From the NCBI GenBank assembly GCA_028285545.1, contig JANQPA010000128.1, positions 1-64,000 of the forward strand: a stretch of 64,000 nucleotides of DNA, in the 5' to 3' direction. The stretch's first letter is position 1, and every line of letters begins with the position of its first letter. The notes below the pieces were generated by a model. The model was not told where the DNA came from. It ran no database searches and saw only the letters and a list, made by a program, of their open reading frames with translations. Source of the DNA: Saprospiraceae bacterium. GTDB lineage: Bacteria > Bacteroidota > Bacteroidia > Chitinophagales > Saprospiraceae. Position numbers and translations under genes: made by a program. Below are positions 53,516 to 61,385 of the stretch, one piece after another.

Positions 53516-55504
53516 ATGAGACTTATCCTAGTGTTTTTGCTAGCTGGTCTTTCTCTGCATGCTCAGGATGATCAGTCAGAACCTATCCAACTAAAAGCTA
53601 CACCCGAAAATTTTGAAAGAGCAATGTCATTTGTAAACCCTACTGCGCGGCAGGTGGACACGATCATACAACTGAGCATTGAGTATAGTTTTCTAAATGA
53701 AGATACCTGCATTATTTTGGGGCTTCAATCCGTAGAGGTTAGTAAAAACTTAGAGGATTTATCTTCTCATGCAAAAGCACTACTGGAACTTGGAGATACC
53801 TACCGGATTTTTGGCGACCTGGGTGAGGGAGAAAAACTGATTGAGAAAGGTAAAAAGATTTATGAAGATTTAGAGGATAAAGGTCAAATAGCCTATGCCA
53901 ATATGAAGCTAGGTGCTGTGATGAAAAACAGAGGGGATGACCAAGCCGCGATCAATTATTATTTAAGCGCACTAGAAACCTGGGAGATTCAAAAGGATTC
54001 CCAAAAGATAATCATGCCTTACATTAATATTGGGGCAGCTTTTCAAAGCCTTAGACGATTGCGCAAAGCTGAACAATATTATCTGAAAGCTTTGGAATTT
54101 GCGAATCATTTAAAGGACAATCGCGGAAAAATGTATGTGCTCAACAACCAGGCTATAGTATACACTGATTTTGCCAATCGTTTTCTTTCAAAAGCAGATT
54201 CCTTTCCCGATACCGATAAAGTTTTTAGAGACAGCGCAGATCTTTATAGTGATAAAGCCATTGATTTTTATCAGCAATCCTTGGCCCTTGCTAATGAGAT
54301 GAATGATAAAAGTTCGATAATAAGAAGTTTGGGTAATCTGGCGAACGCTTATTTTTCCAAAAGTAATTATTCAGAAGCTTTAAGCTTATCCAAACAAGCA
54401 GAAACATTATCTGCCGACTTGGGAGATAATAACTCCACCTTGTCCATAAAAACCATGTTGACCAAAAGCTATTTTTATACAGATCAAATGGATCAAGCGA
54501 TAGCGTATGGTGAGAATGCTGTAAAAATAGCTAGGGATAAGGGAATGGAAAGACACCAGGCAGAAGCTAACAACTTATTATACCAGATATATAAAAAGTT
54601 GGGGAGCTTTGAAAAAGCACTTTCCAATTACGAATCTTTTAAGGCTTATAACGAAAAATTAATTGATGATAAAAGAAATAAAGCTATAGCTGAAGTAGAA
54701 GAAAAATATCAATCTGTGCAGAAAGAAAAACAAATATTAGAACAGAACAATGAAATACTTGAACTGGAAAAAACAAATGCAAAAATATCGAGGCAAAGGA
54801 ACCTCTATACTGGAAGCGCTGGACTACTTGTGGTTTTTGGCTTCCTCGGCTTTCAGATAAATAGAATTCGACGAGAACGTAATGATAAAAAAGCCTTTGC
54901 CGAAGCTTTGATCAATGCTCAGGAAGAGGATCGCAAACGCATCGCTCGTGATTTACATGACGGGGTTGGACAATCCCTCCTACTCATTAAAAAACAACTG
55001 GAAACTTCCAACGAGACCGGTCTGGCCAATCAAAAAATAATCACAGATACTTTGGAGGAGGTCCGATCTATTTCGAGAGATTTGCATCCTTTCCAATTAG
55101 AAAAATTTGGTCTGACCGCCACCCTTACGGATGCCATTCAAAAAGTAGATGCCTCGACGGATCTTTTTATCACCAAAGAATTAGAAAATATTGATGGCCT
55201 TTTATCAGAAAAAGCAGAAATCAATATTTTCAGAACGATACAGGAAGCTTTAAATAACATCATCAAGCATTCGGAAGCTAGCGCCGCCAAAGTAACTTTA
55301 AATACACAAGGAGAAGAGGTTTTGATTAAAATACAGGATAACGGAAAAGGTTTTGATCATGAATTGGCCGTAGTAAAGTCTAAAAGTCTTGGCCTTCGAA
55401 CGATGTATGAGCGGATTTCCAATATTGGAGGCAAATTGAAAATTGAACGTGGTACTCCAAAAGGAACTATCATAGACATCAAAATACCTAAAACCCAAAA
55501 ATAA
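53516..55504 (+). CDS. TPR sensor histidine kinase (HisKA_3 type)
   Basis: The 662-residue product has a signal peptide (ending LHAQ) and about six to seven TPR repeats (about 70-390). A coiled coil (KYQSVQKEKQILEQNNEILE), one membrane helix (LYTGSAGLLVVFGFLGFQI) and a HisKA_3 domain with ARDLHDGVGQSLLLIKK (phospho-acceptor His481) follow. The HATPase carries TIQEALNNIIKHSEA and DNGKGF. It lacks a visible small-molecule sensor; the periplasmic TPRs would be the sensing part. The NarL-type regulator 6 bases downstream is the probable partner. Confidence 0.9.
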   Translation: MRLILVFLLAGLSLHAQDDQSEPIQLKATPENFERAMSFVNPTARQVDTIIQLSIEYSFLNEDTCIILGLQSVEVSKNLEDLSSHAKALLELGDTYRIFGDLGEGEKLIEKGKKIYEDLEDKGQIAYANMKLGAVMKNRGDDQAAINYYLSALETWEIQKDSQKIIMPYINIGAAFQSLRRLRKAEQYYLKALEFANHLKDNRGKMYVLNNQAIVYTDFANRFLSKADSFPDTDKVFRDSADLYSDKAIDFYQQSLALANEMNDKSSIIRSLGNLANAYFSKSNYSEALSLSKQAETLSADLGDNNSTLSIKTMLTKSYFYTDQMDQAIAYGENAVKIARDKGMERHQAEANNLLYQIYKKLGSFEKALSNYESFKAYNEKLIDDKRNKAIAEVEEKYQSVQKEKQILEQNNEILELEKTNAKISRQRNLYTGSAGLLVVFGFLGFQINRIRRERNDKKAFAEALINAQEEDRKRIARDLHDGVGQSLLLIKKQLETSNETGLANQKIITDTLEEVRSISRDLHPFQLEKFGLTATLTDAIQKVDASTDLFITKELENIDGLLSEKAEINIFRTIQEALNNIIKHSEASAAKVTLNTQGEEVLIKIQDNGKGFDHELAVVKSKSLGLRTMYERISNIGGKLKIERGTPKGTIIDIKIPKTQK

Positions 55505-55510
55505 GTAGCT

Positions 55511-56146
55511 ATGCCCATCACCGTATTTAATGCCGATGACCATCCTATTTTGAGAAAGGGAATTACCGACCTGCTTAAAGAAACAACAGAAATGGAGTGG
55601 GTAGGCAGCGCTGCTGACGGAAAAGAAGCACTGGAAAAATTACGTGGCCTAAAACCTGATGTAGCTATTTTAGATATTGAAATGCCTCATATGTCTGGCC
55701 TGGATGCCGCCAGAACATTGATTGAGGAAGGAACCAGAACTCAGTTCATTTTACTTACCCTTTTTAAAGATGAAAGTTTTTTCAAAAATGCTATAAAAGC
55801 CGGTATCAAAGGATATTTGTTAAAGGAAAGTAGTGAAAAGGAAATTTTAGATTGTATTCGCTCAGTAGCACAGGGGAGAGCCTATGTCAATCCTAGTCTT
55901 ACCCAATATTTGTTAAACCAAAACAATACCGAGGATAATATTTTCAGGCAGCTCACCGATCACGAAATCAATATCCTAAAGCTAATCGCCCGCCAAAAAA
56001 CAACCGCCGAAATTGCAGACATGCTCTTCATTAGCCCCAAAACTGTTTCTAATCATCGAACCAAAATTAGTAAGAAACTGGAATTGGGGGGCGAACAAAA
56101 TGCCCTGTTGAAATGGGCTATTGAGCATCGGGATCGGTTGTTATAA
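55511..56146 (+). CDS. NarL/FixJ-type response regulator
   Basis: The 211-residue regulator has a receiver domain (DADDHPILRKG, VAILDIEMPHMSG with the phospho-acceptor Asp, KESSE). A LuxR-type helix-turn-helix C-terminus follows (LTDHEINILKLIARQKTTAEIADMLFISPKTVSNHRTKISKKL). It is co-transcribed with the TPR kinase and activates or represses unknown promoters after phosphorylation. It is followed by a 533-base gap with promoter-like and repeat sequences. Confidence 0.93.
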   Translation: MPITVFNADDHPILRKGITDLLKETTEMEWVGSAADGKEALEKLRGLKPDVAILDIEMPHMSGLDAARTLIEEGTRTQFILLTLFKDESFFKNAIKAGIKGYLLKESSEKEILDCIRSVAQGRAYVNPSLTQYLLNQNNTEDNIFRQLTDHEINILKLIARQKTTAEIADMLFISPKTVSNHRTKISKKLELGGEQNALLKWAIEHRDRLL

Positions 56147-56175
56147 ATGATATTTACATGCCTTTTACATTGTTT

Positions 56176-56183
56176 TACATTTG
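56176..56183 (+). promoter_or_regulatory. Candidate -7 element after the NarL regulator
   Basis: TACATTTG exactly matches TAnnTTTG and sits in phased TTTTACAT units (56165-56183). Initiation would be near 56190, upstream of the small ORF at 56238. Confidence 0.35.
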
Positions 56184-56237
56184 ATATAGCATTTGATAGG
56201 TCTTTCATAATACCTTTATAAAAAAGGAAGAGTACCA

Positions 56238-56303
56238 ATGGAGTTATTGCATGGTAGAATATTATTTGGAAAATCTTATCTGAGCAATAAAAAAATAGAT
56301 TAA
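56238..56303 (+). CDS. Possible small ORF of 21 codons
   Basis: ATG at 56238 is preceded by GGAAGAG 9 bases upstream, an unusually good Shine-Dalgarno for this genome, and follows a -7-like box at 56176. The peptide reads MELLHGRILFGKSYLSNKKI and Asp. No homolog is known to me; it could be chance. Confidence 0.2.
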   Translation: MELLHGRILFGKSYLSNKKID

Positions 56304-56309
56304 GCAGAG

Positions 56310-56402
56310 GATTACTAAGCTTGGAAAGATTGGTAATCCTTTGCGATCCAATAGCTTACCAATCCCTACATTTCATTTCGGGCTTAGTAATCTAAAGTCA
56401 AC
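56310..56402. repeat. Inverted repeat in the long gap before 56680
   Basis: GATTACTAAGC (56310-56320) and its exact complement GCTTAGTAATC (56392-56402) bracket a GGTAATCC inner repeat. In transcripts it would fold into a large hairpin. The 56403-56530 stretch holds nothing else that I can name. Confidence 0.4.
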
Positions 56403-56530
56403 CCAAATTTTATTTTTCCATGCTATCACGCCATTGCCAATTCAAAATCTTTTGGTTGGATTCCAGTAAATCTAGACATTAAGTGTTTTACTTCAGGTAA
56501 GATTAATTCAGCAGAGACTAAAACAGTGAT

Positions 56531-56585
56531 AGTCAGTAACAGTCAGTGTGCGCTAGTCCCCGTCTGCCGAAGGCATGAAGTGTCA
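56531..56585 (+). repeat. GTGTCA-family intergenic repeat, copy C
   Basis: It contains AGTCAGT twice, AGTCCCCGTCTGCCG, AAGGCA and GTGTCA plus an A run. These are the same ordered motifs as the copies at 17985 and (inverted) 20506. Confidence 0.5.
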
Positions 56586-56679
56586 AAAAAAATGATCAAA
56601 ATTGCTGCTAATTAATGAAAAGGTCTATTGGGGTCCAACCAATTAATTTTAAACATTCATAGACAAGAACCTATCACAA

Positions 56680-57840
56680 ATGAAAGTAAACCCAATTAGA
56701 ATATCCCGTTTAGCTCTTTGCCTCTCATTTTTAACAGCCTCAATCCTCTCCTGTGTTAGTAAAAATCCCTCCCCCAATAACGACACTCAGAAAGTACTAG
56801 TTAGTGACAGCCTTACCTCCAATGCGGGCGAGATGGATACCACACTCAGATTAAAATTCACCAGTGGAATTCGTTCCATCCTTGAGGATAGTAAAGGAAA
56901 TATTTGGTTTGGTAGCCATCAGGAAGGAGTTGGTTTATTTGATGGAAAGAAGCTGAGCTATTTTTCAGTAGTCGATGGATTATGCAGTCCCCAGATTCGA
57001 TCAATTTATGAAGATGCTAATGGAATGGTTTGGTTTGAAGGAGGGGAGGGTATTAGTAGCTATGATGGAAAAAGAATACTCACCCACCCTTTAAAAGATT
57101 ATAGCTCAAAAAATAATTGGCAGTCCGGGAAAGATGATCTTTGGTTTAAAGGAGATGAGGGGATAGGCTATAATGATCTTGAAGTACAGCCTGGAGTATA
57201 TCGTTATGATGGAAATTTGCTTAGTTATCATGTATTCCCTCTCACAGATAAACCAGGCTATGAAAATTATTACTCAGTTTCTACACCATTTGCTAGAGGC
57301 AAAAACGGAAAGGTGTGGTTTGGTACCTATGGTGCGGTGATTGGATATAGTGCCGCCTCCCTGATTACGGGTCAGTCAGCATTTACCATAATTGATGATG
57401 AATACCTGGGACTGAATGAAGAGACTGGGTTTTTGCATGTCCGATGCATCATGGAAGACAGCAAGGGAAATCTTTGGATAGGAAATAATGGAATTGGCGT
57501 TTTATTATATGATGGAAACAAAGCCATCAATTTTTCAGAAAAACAAGGCCTCATATCAGAGAATAGTTTGCGTACAGGGGGATACCGGTCGCCCGCCTGG
57601 AGCCTCGAACATGTCTTTGCCATTGGAGAAGATCAAGAGGGTAATATATGGTTTGGTGATCGAGATACAGGTGCCTGGAGGTATGATGGGACTTCTATGA
57701 AAAATTTCACTTCAGATGACGGCCTTACTACCACACATATCTGGCAGATCTACAATTCTAGGAAGGGCGAATTATGGTTTGCTATGGGAGATGGGGCAGT
57801 TTTGAGGTTTAATGGAGCATCATTTGATAGGATATTTTAA
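56680..57840 (+). CDS. Regulator-propeller lipoprotein
   Basis: The 386-residue product has a lipobox (SILSC, Cys25) and a beta-propeller made of two-component-regulator-propeller (Reg_prop) repeats. Each repeat carries the pattern SILEDSKGNIWFG, SIYEDANGMVWF, CIMEDSKGNLWIG, AIGEDQEGNIWFG. In hybrid sensors such propellers detect polysaccharides; here there is no histidine kinase domain, so it is a stand-alone surface or periplasmic lipoprotein of unknown ligand. It is the only gene before a hairpin at 57852. Confidence 0.85.
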   Translation: MKVNPIRISRLALCLSFLTASILSCVSKNPSPNNDTQKVLVSDSLTSNAGEMDTTLRLKFTSGIRSILEDSKGNIWFGSHQEGVGLFDGKKLSYFSVVDGLCSPQIRSIYEDANGMVWFEGGEGISSYDGKRILTHPLKDYSSKNNWQSGKDDLWFKGDEGIGYNDLEVQPGVYRYDGNLLSYHVFPLTDKPGYENYYSVSTPFARGKNGKVWFGTYGAVIGYSAASLITGQSAFTIIDDEYLGLNEETGFLHVRCIMEDSKGNLWIGNNGIGVLLYDGNKAINFSEKQGLISENSLRTGGYRSPAWSLEHVFAIGEDQEGNIWFGDRDTGAWRYDGTSMKNFTSDDGLTTTHIWQIYNSRKGELWFAMGDGAVLRFNGASFDRIF

Positions 57841-57851
57841 TCATTTTTTTT

Positions 57852-57900
57852 GAAGTTGTTTAAAGTTTTCTACTGGAAGCGAAAAACTTTAAACAACTTC
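57852..57900 (+). terminator. Terminator hairpin after the propeller lipoprotein
   Basis: Perfect 18-bp arms (GAAGTTGTTTAAAGTTTT and complement) surround a 13-base loop, ending TTCTTCG, 11 bases after the stop codon. Confidence 0.7.
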
Positions 57901-57954
57901 TTCGATAAAAAGTCGGAAATTGTGTCAATTGAATAGGTTAAAAATATAATTGAC

Positions 57955-58575
57955 ATGAGTAAGCAAAGCAAAAAGAAAAAGGAAATTGATCCAAATTTAA
58001 TGATTGCCATTGGGGTATTAATTTCCAGCTTTGCCGCTTTGTTCGTTTATATTCGCCAGACCTCCATAATGAATGAGCAAACAAAAATACTTCTCGAACA
58101 AACTAAAGCCAACGCCTGGCCCCATCTAAGCATTGAATTACATCGAGGATATTCAAGAAGTGGACTGCATACCTATAAATATGTAATCGATAATAAAGGC
58201 ACTGGCCCCGCCATTATTGAAAAAGTGGTGATATCCGTAGACGGAAAAGCAGTAAAAAACTGGCAAGAATTTTATACAACTATACAAATACCGGATACTA
58301 TAAATGTAAGCCACAGCAATGAAAATATTCATCAAAGGGTCCTGTCCTCCAATCAAAATTTAACATTAATAGATTGGTCTAATACCAATAATGAGGCCCT
58401 CATAAAATACATATACAGCCAGGCAGACAAAATAAAGGTTCAAATTTGTTATAAATCCATCCATGGGGATATTTGGAACATAGAGCGACATGGTTTTCTT
58501 ACGGATTTAGAGGCTACAAAAAGGGCTAAAGTGGAGTTTTGTGATCTTGGTGAGGAGGTTGAATTTCTGCAGTAG
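57955..58575 (+). CDS. Single-helix membrane protein with periplasmic beta domain, unknown
   Basis: The 206-residue product opens with basic residues and one membrane helix (MIAIGVLISSFAALFVYI, about 16-33). A short coil and a beta-rich domain follow (WPHLSIELHRGYSR, KYVIDNKGTGPAIIEKVVIS, KIKVQICYKSIHGDIWNI). The layout, with an anchored domain resembling the periplasmic part of some signalling or transport regulators, has no recognised catalytic motif. Its stop precedes the DUF1963 gene by about 30 bases, so co-transcription is likely. Confidence 0.65.
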   Translation: MSKQSKKKKEIDPNLMIAIGVLISSFAALFVYIRQTSIMNEQTKILLEQTKANAWPHLSIELHRGYSRSGLHTYKYVIDNKGTGPAIIEKVVISVDGKAVKNWQEFYTTIQIPDTINVSHSNENIHQRVLSSNQNLTLIDWSNTNNEALIKYIYSQADKIKVQICYKSIHGDIWNIERHGFLTDLEATKRAKVEFCDLGEEVEFLQ

Positions 58576-58605
58576 TTGGTTGAGGCAAAGAATAAAAACA
58601 AAAAA

Positions 58606-59373
58606 ATGATACCCGAGTTTCTGAAAGATTACGAAGAAGAATTAGAGAAATACAAAAGAGAGGTTGTAAAGATTGCAGCAAAATCATTAGAAGTTCCTGC
58701 TTTGAAAGATAGCTTAAATATAAAAACCAGCAAATTTCTCGGAATTCCATTTTACCCGAAATCAAAAGATTACCCCAAAGATAAAAATGGAAAACCGATG
58801 TTGTTAGCAGCTCAATTAAATTTTGAAGAAATACCAAAACTCTCAGGTTTTCCAGCGGATGGAATATTGCAATTGTTTTTATCGGGAACTGATTGGTATG
58901 ATGAAGAAAGTAAAATTGTATACCACAGCAAGTCTGAAACTGAAGAAGAATTTATGGATGACTTTTCCTTCATAAGTCAAGAAGACTATGAAGAAATGCC
59001 AATTCAAACAATCCACAAATTAAAATTCAAGAAATCAATCGAAAATGGAGGATTAGATGATTGTCAATTTGATTTTCAGTTCGGTGATCTAGATTGGTTA
59101 GATTTCATAGAGAAATTGAGCGAAGAGGAAGAAAGTGAATTCGATGATTATTTTGATGCAGGAGGACATAAATTAGGTGGATATGCAGAATTTACACAAT
59201 CAGACCCACGTGGTTATGGACATAGAAATATAAATGATGTTCAATTGTTACAAATAGATAGCGAAGATGATATTATTTTTGGAGATGTTGGAGTAGGGCA
59301 TGTTTTCATTGATGAAAAAAGTCTAAGAAATAAAGAATTTAGTAAGGCCTATTTTACGTGGGATTGTTGCTAA
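58606..59373 (+). CDS. DUF1963 (YwqG-like) protein
   Basis: The start is ATG 58606; ten upstream codons open but begin with TTG. The 255-residue cytoplasmic product has DUF1963 features: FLGIPFYPKSKDYPKDKNG, LLAAQLNFEEIPKLSGFPADGILQLF and GYAEFTQSDPRGYG. It is Asp/Glu-rich toward the C-terminus. YwqG-like proteins are frequent cassette genes in polymorphic-toxin and accessory regions and may act as immunity proteins. No toxin partner is visible here. It ends just before a GC-richer inverted repeat. Confidence 0.8.
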   Translation: MIPEFLKDYEEELEKYKREVVKIAAKSLEVPALKDSLNIKTSKFLGIPFYPKSKDYPKDKNGKPMLLAAQLNFEEIPKLSGFPADGILQLFLSGTDWYDEESKIVYHSKSETEEEFMDDFSFISQEDYEEMPIQTIHKLKFKKSIENGGLDDCQFDFQFGDLDWLDFIEKLSEEEESEFDDYFDAGGHKLGGYAEFTQSDPRGYGHRNINDVQLLQIDSEDDIIFGDVGVGHVFIDEKSLRNKEFSKAYFTWDCC

Positions 59374-59434
59374 AAGAAAAAAATGCAGTACACAAAGCAC
59401 ACTCGTCTACCCGCTCCTTTCAGTCACAGGCATT

Positions 59435-59467
59435 GCGTATGGGGGACGTTGTAGCCAACCCATACGC
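59435..59467. repeat. GC-richer inverted repeat before the second DUF6090 gene
   Basis: GCGTATGGG (59435-59443) and its complement CCCATACGC (59459-59467) enclose GACGTTGTAGCCAA. The local base composition differs from its neighbours. It resembles a recombination-type site, but canonical integron attC cores are not clear. Confidence 0.4.
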
Positions 59468-59497
59468 ATGGAGATTTAAAAGTCAAACCAAAGCCCA

Positions 59498-60535
59498 ATG
59501 ATAAAATTTTTTAGAAAAATAAGGCAAAAATTAATTGAAGATGGAAATCCTAAAAGATATCTGATTTACGCAATTGGAGAAATTCTATTGGTTGTAATAG
59601 GTATTTTGATCGCATTACAGATCAATAATTGGAATGAAGGGCAGAAAAACCATAGAGCTGAAAAGGAAAAATATGCAGCCATTATATTAGATCTTGAACG
59701 TGATTTATCAAGGCAAATGACCCTCTACTGGTCGTTCGGATTGAGCAAGGTTACGGCCTATGAAATTGCTGGCAGATCAATTGAGGATACTACCGTCATT
59801 GAGGTAATTCCTTTCAATTATCTTCTCTATACCTTCGATTACTATTCTTATGTAAAAGAAAATCACAAGCATCTAACAGGAGAAATAACCGACAAGGATA
59901 TCAATAATAAACTTGCCCGATATTTATATTATCAATATGGTGTAGATCAAGGACTATCTGCCTACAATAACTTAGTTGGGGAATTGAGAGGCTATTTCTC
60001 CGTAAATGGAATTTTGGACTTAGAAGCTGCTACCTCTTTTGAGGGGGCATATACCTGGAATACCAATATACAAGTGGTTAATCAAGCTAAATTGCGAGCC
60101 CAGATTCATGATGAAACCTTTCGAGGGCATGTTGTCATGTTAAAAACGCTTTCGCAAAGAGTAAGAGAAAAGATGTTTGGCTTGATGAGAGCCAATAATG
60201 AATTGCAAGTATTATTAGCCAACTATATTAACCAGGCTATCGAGAATGACCTGGGCGTTGTGGGATCGGCATTACCCGGTGACCCAGACCAATTTGTTGC
60301 CCTCAAGCAAACAAGCGATCAGGAAAATACCTGGGAGATTATCCTCGATTTAGAAGATGGTGAAATCAAGTTCCAAAAAGAGCAGCAGCCAAGGAGTTTT
60401 AATTGGGGAAGAAATGGATTTCAGCAAGGTGAACTCGAACCGAAAGGAAGTGATATTCCAGTTAGGAAGGGTCGTTACCTGATACAAGTCAACCTGAATG
60501 AGCTAACTTACACCGTAACTAAAAAAGAAGAGTAA
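59498..60535 (+). CDS. DUF6090-family membrane protein, longer paralog
   Basis: The 345-residue product has the same N-terminal pattern as 52102: IRQKLIEDGNPKRYLIYAIGE then ILLVVIGILIALQINNWNEG, a single membrane helix. A longer helical region and an extra beta-rich C-terminal segment follow (GRYLIQVNLNELTYTVTKKE). It is a paralog of the 252-residue protein at 52102 with about 90 extra residues. No motif is recognised and the function is unknown. Confidence 0.75.
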   Translation: MIKFFRKIRQKLIEDGNPKRYLIYAIGEILLVVIGILIALQINNWNEGQKNHRAEKEKYAAIILDLERDLSRQMTLYWSFGLSKVTAYEIAGRSIEDTTVIEVIPFNYLLYTFDYYSYVKENHKHLTGEITDKDINNKLARYLYYQYGVDQGLSAYNNLVGELRGYFSVNGILDLEAATSFEGAYTWNTNIQVVNQAKLRAQIHDETFRGHVVMLKTLSQRVREKMFGLMRANNELQVLLANYINQAIENDLGVVGSALPGDPDQFVALKQTSDQENTWEIILDLEDGEIKFQKEQQPRSFNWGRNGFQQGELEPKGSDIPVRKGRYLIQVNLNELTYTVTKKEE

Positions 60536-60572
60536 ATAGAAAACGAATACTCCACTGTAGGAACTATTATAA

Positions 60573-60794
60573 AAACACACAAATGAAGAAAAGGAGATCG
60601 TTTCAAATTTACTGTTGAATCTGCATACAGAATACTCAGATGCATTTGAATCCATAAAATCAGGTTGGTCAGAGGCAAAACAAGCGGATAAGTTTCAGCT
60701 AATATCAGACGACTATTATAATTTATTTAGAGAGGTCAATGGAAATAGAACTCATTTAAATGACATTCTACAAATGTTTGATAAAAAACAATGA
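60573..60794 (+). pseudogene. 5'-truncated coding-like frame, unknown family
   Basis: An open frame without an ATG runs from 60573 to TGA 60792. It reads NEEKEIVSNLLLNLHTEYSD, then AFESIKSGWSEAKQADKFQL, ISDDYYNLFREVNGNRTHLN and DILQMFDKKQ. It looks like the C-terminal part of a real helical protein whose 5' end is lost. I do not recognise the family. It lies in a gap with other gene relics. Confidence 0.4.
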
Positions 60795-60900
60795 CCAACA
60801 GAGTGGATGGGTGGGTGAAAGCTGAAATTTTACTTTTTGCCTAAGCCCTCCCTATCATGCGGATTTTGGAATAGTAAACTTGAATTGATATTAGATTTAA

Positions 60901-61011
60901 ATGGGAACAGCGACACTTAGAAATAGATTAAAGGAACCATCAAAAGAGCATTCTTCTCCCATTTGCTCTTTTCCATCAAGGCTATCATTTATACAGGTTG
61001 TTAGCGGATAG
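60901..61011 (+). pseudogene. Antitoxin-like N-terminal remnant
   Basis: ATG 60901 begins MGTATLRNRLKE, the opening seen in small Bacteroidota addiction-module (ParD-like antitoxin) proteins. It then diverges into PSKEHSSPICSF and stops after 36 codons at 61009. The usual family continues with a helical region of about 60 residues, so this is probably a truncated relic. The assignment of the opening is from memory. Confidence 0.45.
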
Positions 61012-61084
61012 CAGGTAAAGAATAAAAAAAAATTTACTTTGATCTAAAAAACAACTAAATTATTAGATCAATAAAATTACAAAT

Positions 61085-61300
61085 ATGAATATATCAGAAA
61101 TAATAACGATTTCATCGAATATTCAAAGTGGAGAGCCAGTATTTACAGACACTCGGGTACCAGTAAAGAATTTATTTGACTACCTCAAAGCTGGAGATAC
61201 CTTAGAAGAATTTTTGAATGATTTTCCTTCGGTGAAAAAGATACAGGTTATAGAATTGCTTCAAGCCATAGATGATAAAAGTATAGATCTTCGAAGTTAA
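61085..61300 (+). CDS. DUF433 protein, orphan antitoxin-like
   Basis: The 71-residue product has the DUF433 pattern: QSGEPVFTDTRVPVKNLFDYLKAGDTLEEF then LNDFPSVKKIQVIELLQ. DUF433 proteins are winged-helix-like antitoxins usually followed by a DUF5615/PIN-like toxin. Here the next gene, 86 bases on, is a hemopexin protein and no toxin is present. The region upstream contains further relics, so this seems to be the surviving half of a decayed toxin-antitoxin pair. Confidence 0.8.
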   Translation: MNISEIITISSNIQSGEPVFTDTRVPVKNLFDYLKAGDTLEEFLNDFPSVKKIQVIELLQAIDDKSIDLRS

Positions 61301-61385
61301 TTCAACTTGGACTGCCCCTCTTCCAATAATGCATAAGAGCTCAAACCAACTACACCGTCCCTAGTCATCTTTAAAACCAAAAACC

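Noticed and set aside
58526-58837. Open frame on the minus strand opposite the DUF1963 gene
   Set aside because: It overlaps two well-supported genes, shows no motif and lacks protein-like conservation.
59435-59467. Integron attC site
   Set aside because: The required RYYYAAC/GTTRRRY core pairs are not present in the right order; only an inverted repeat can be supported.
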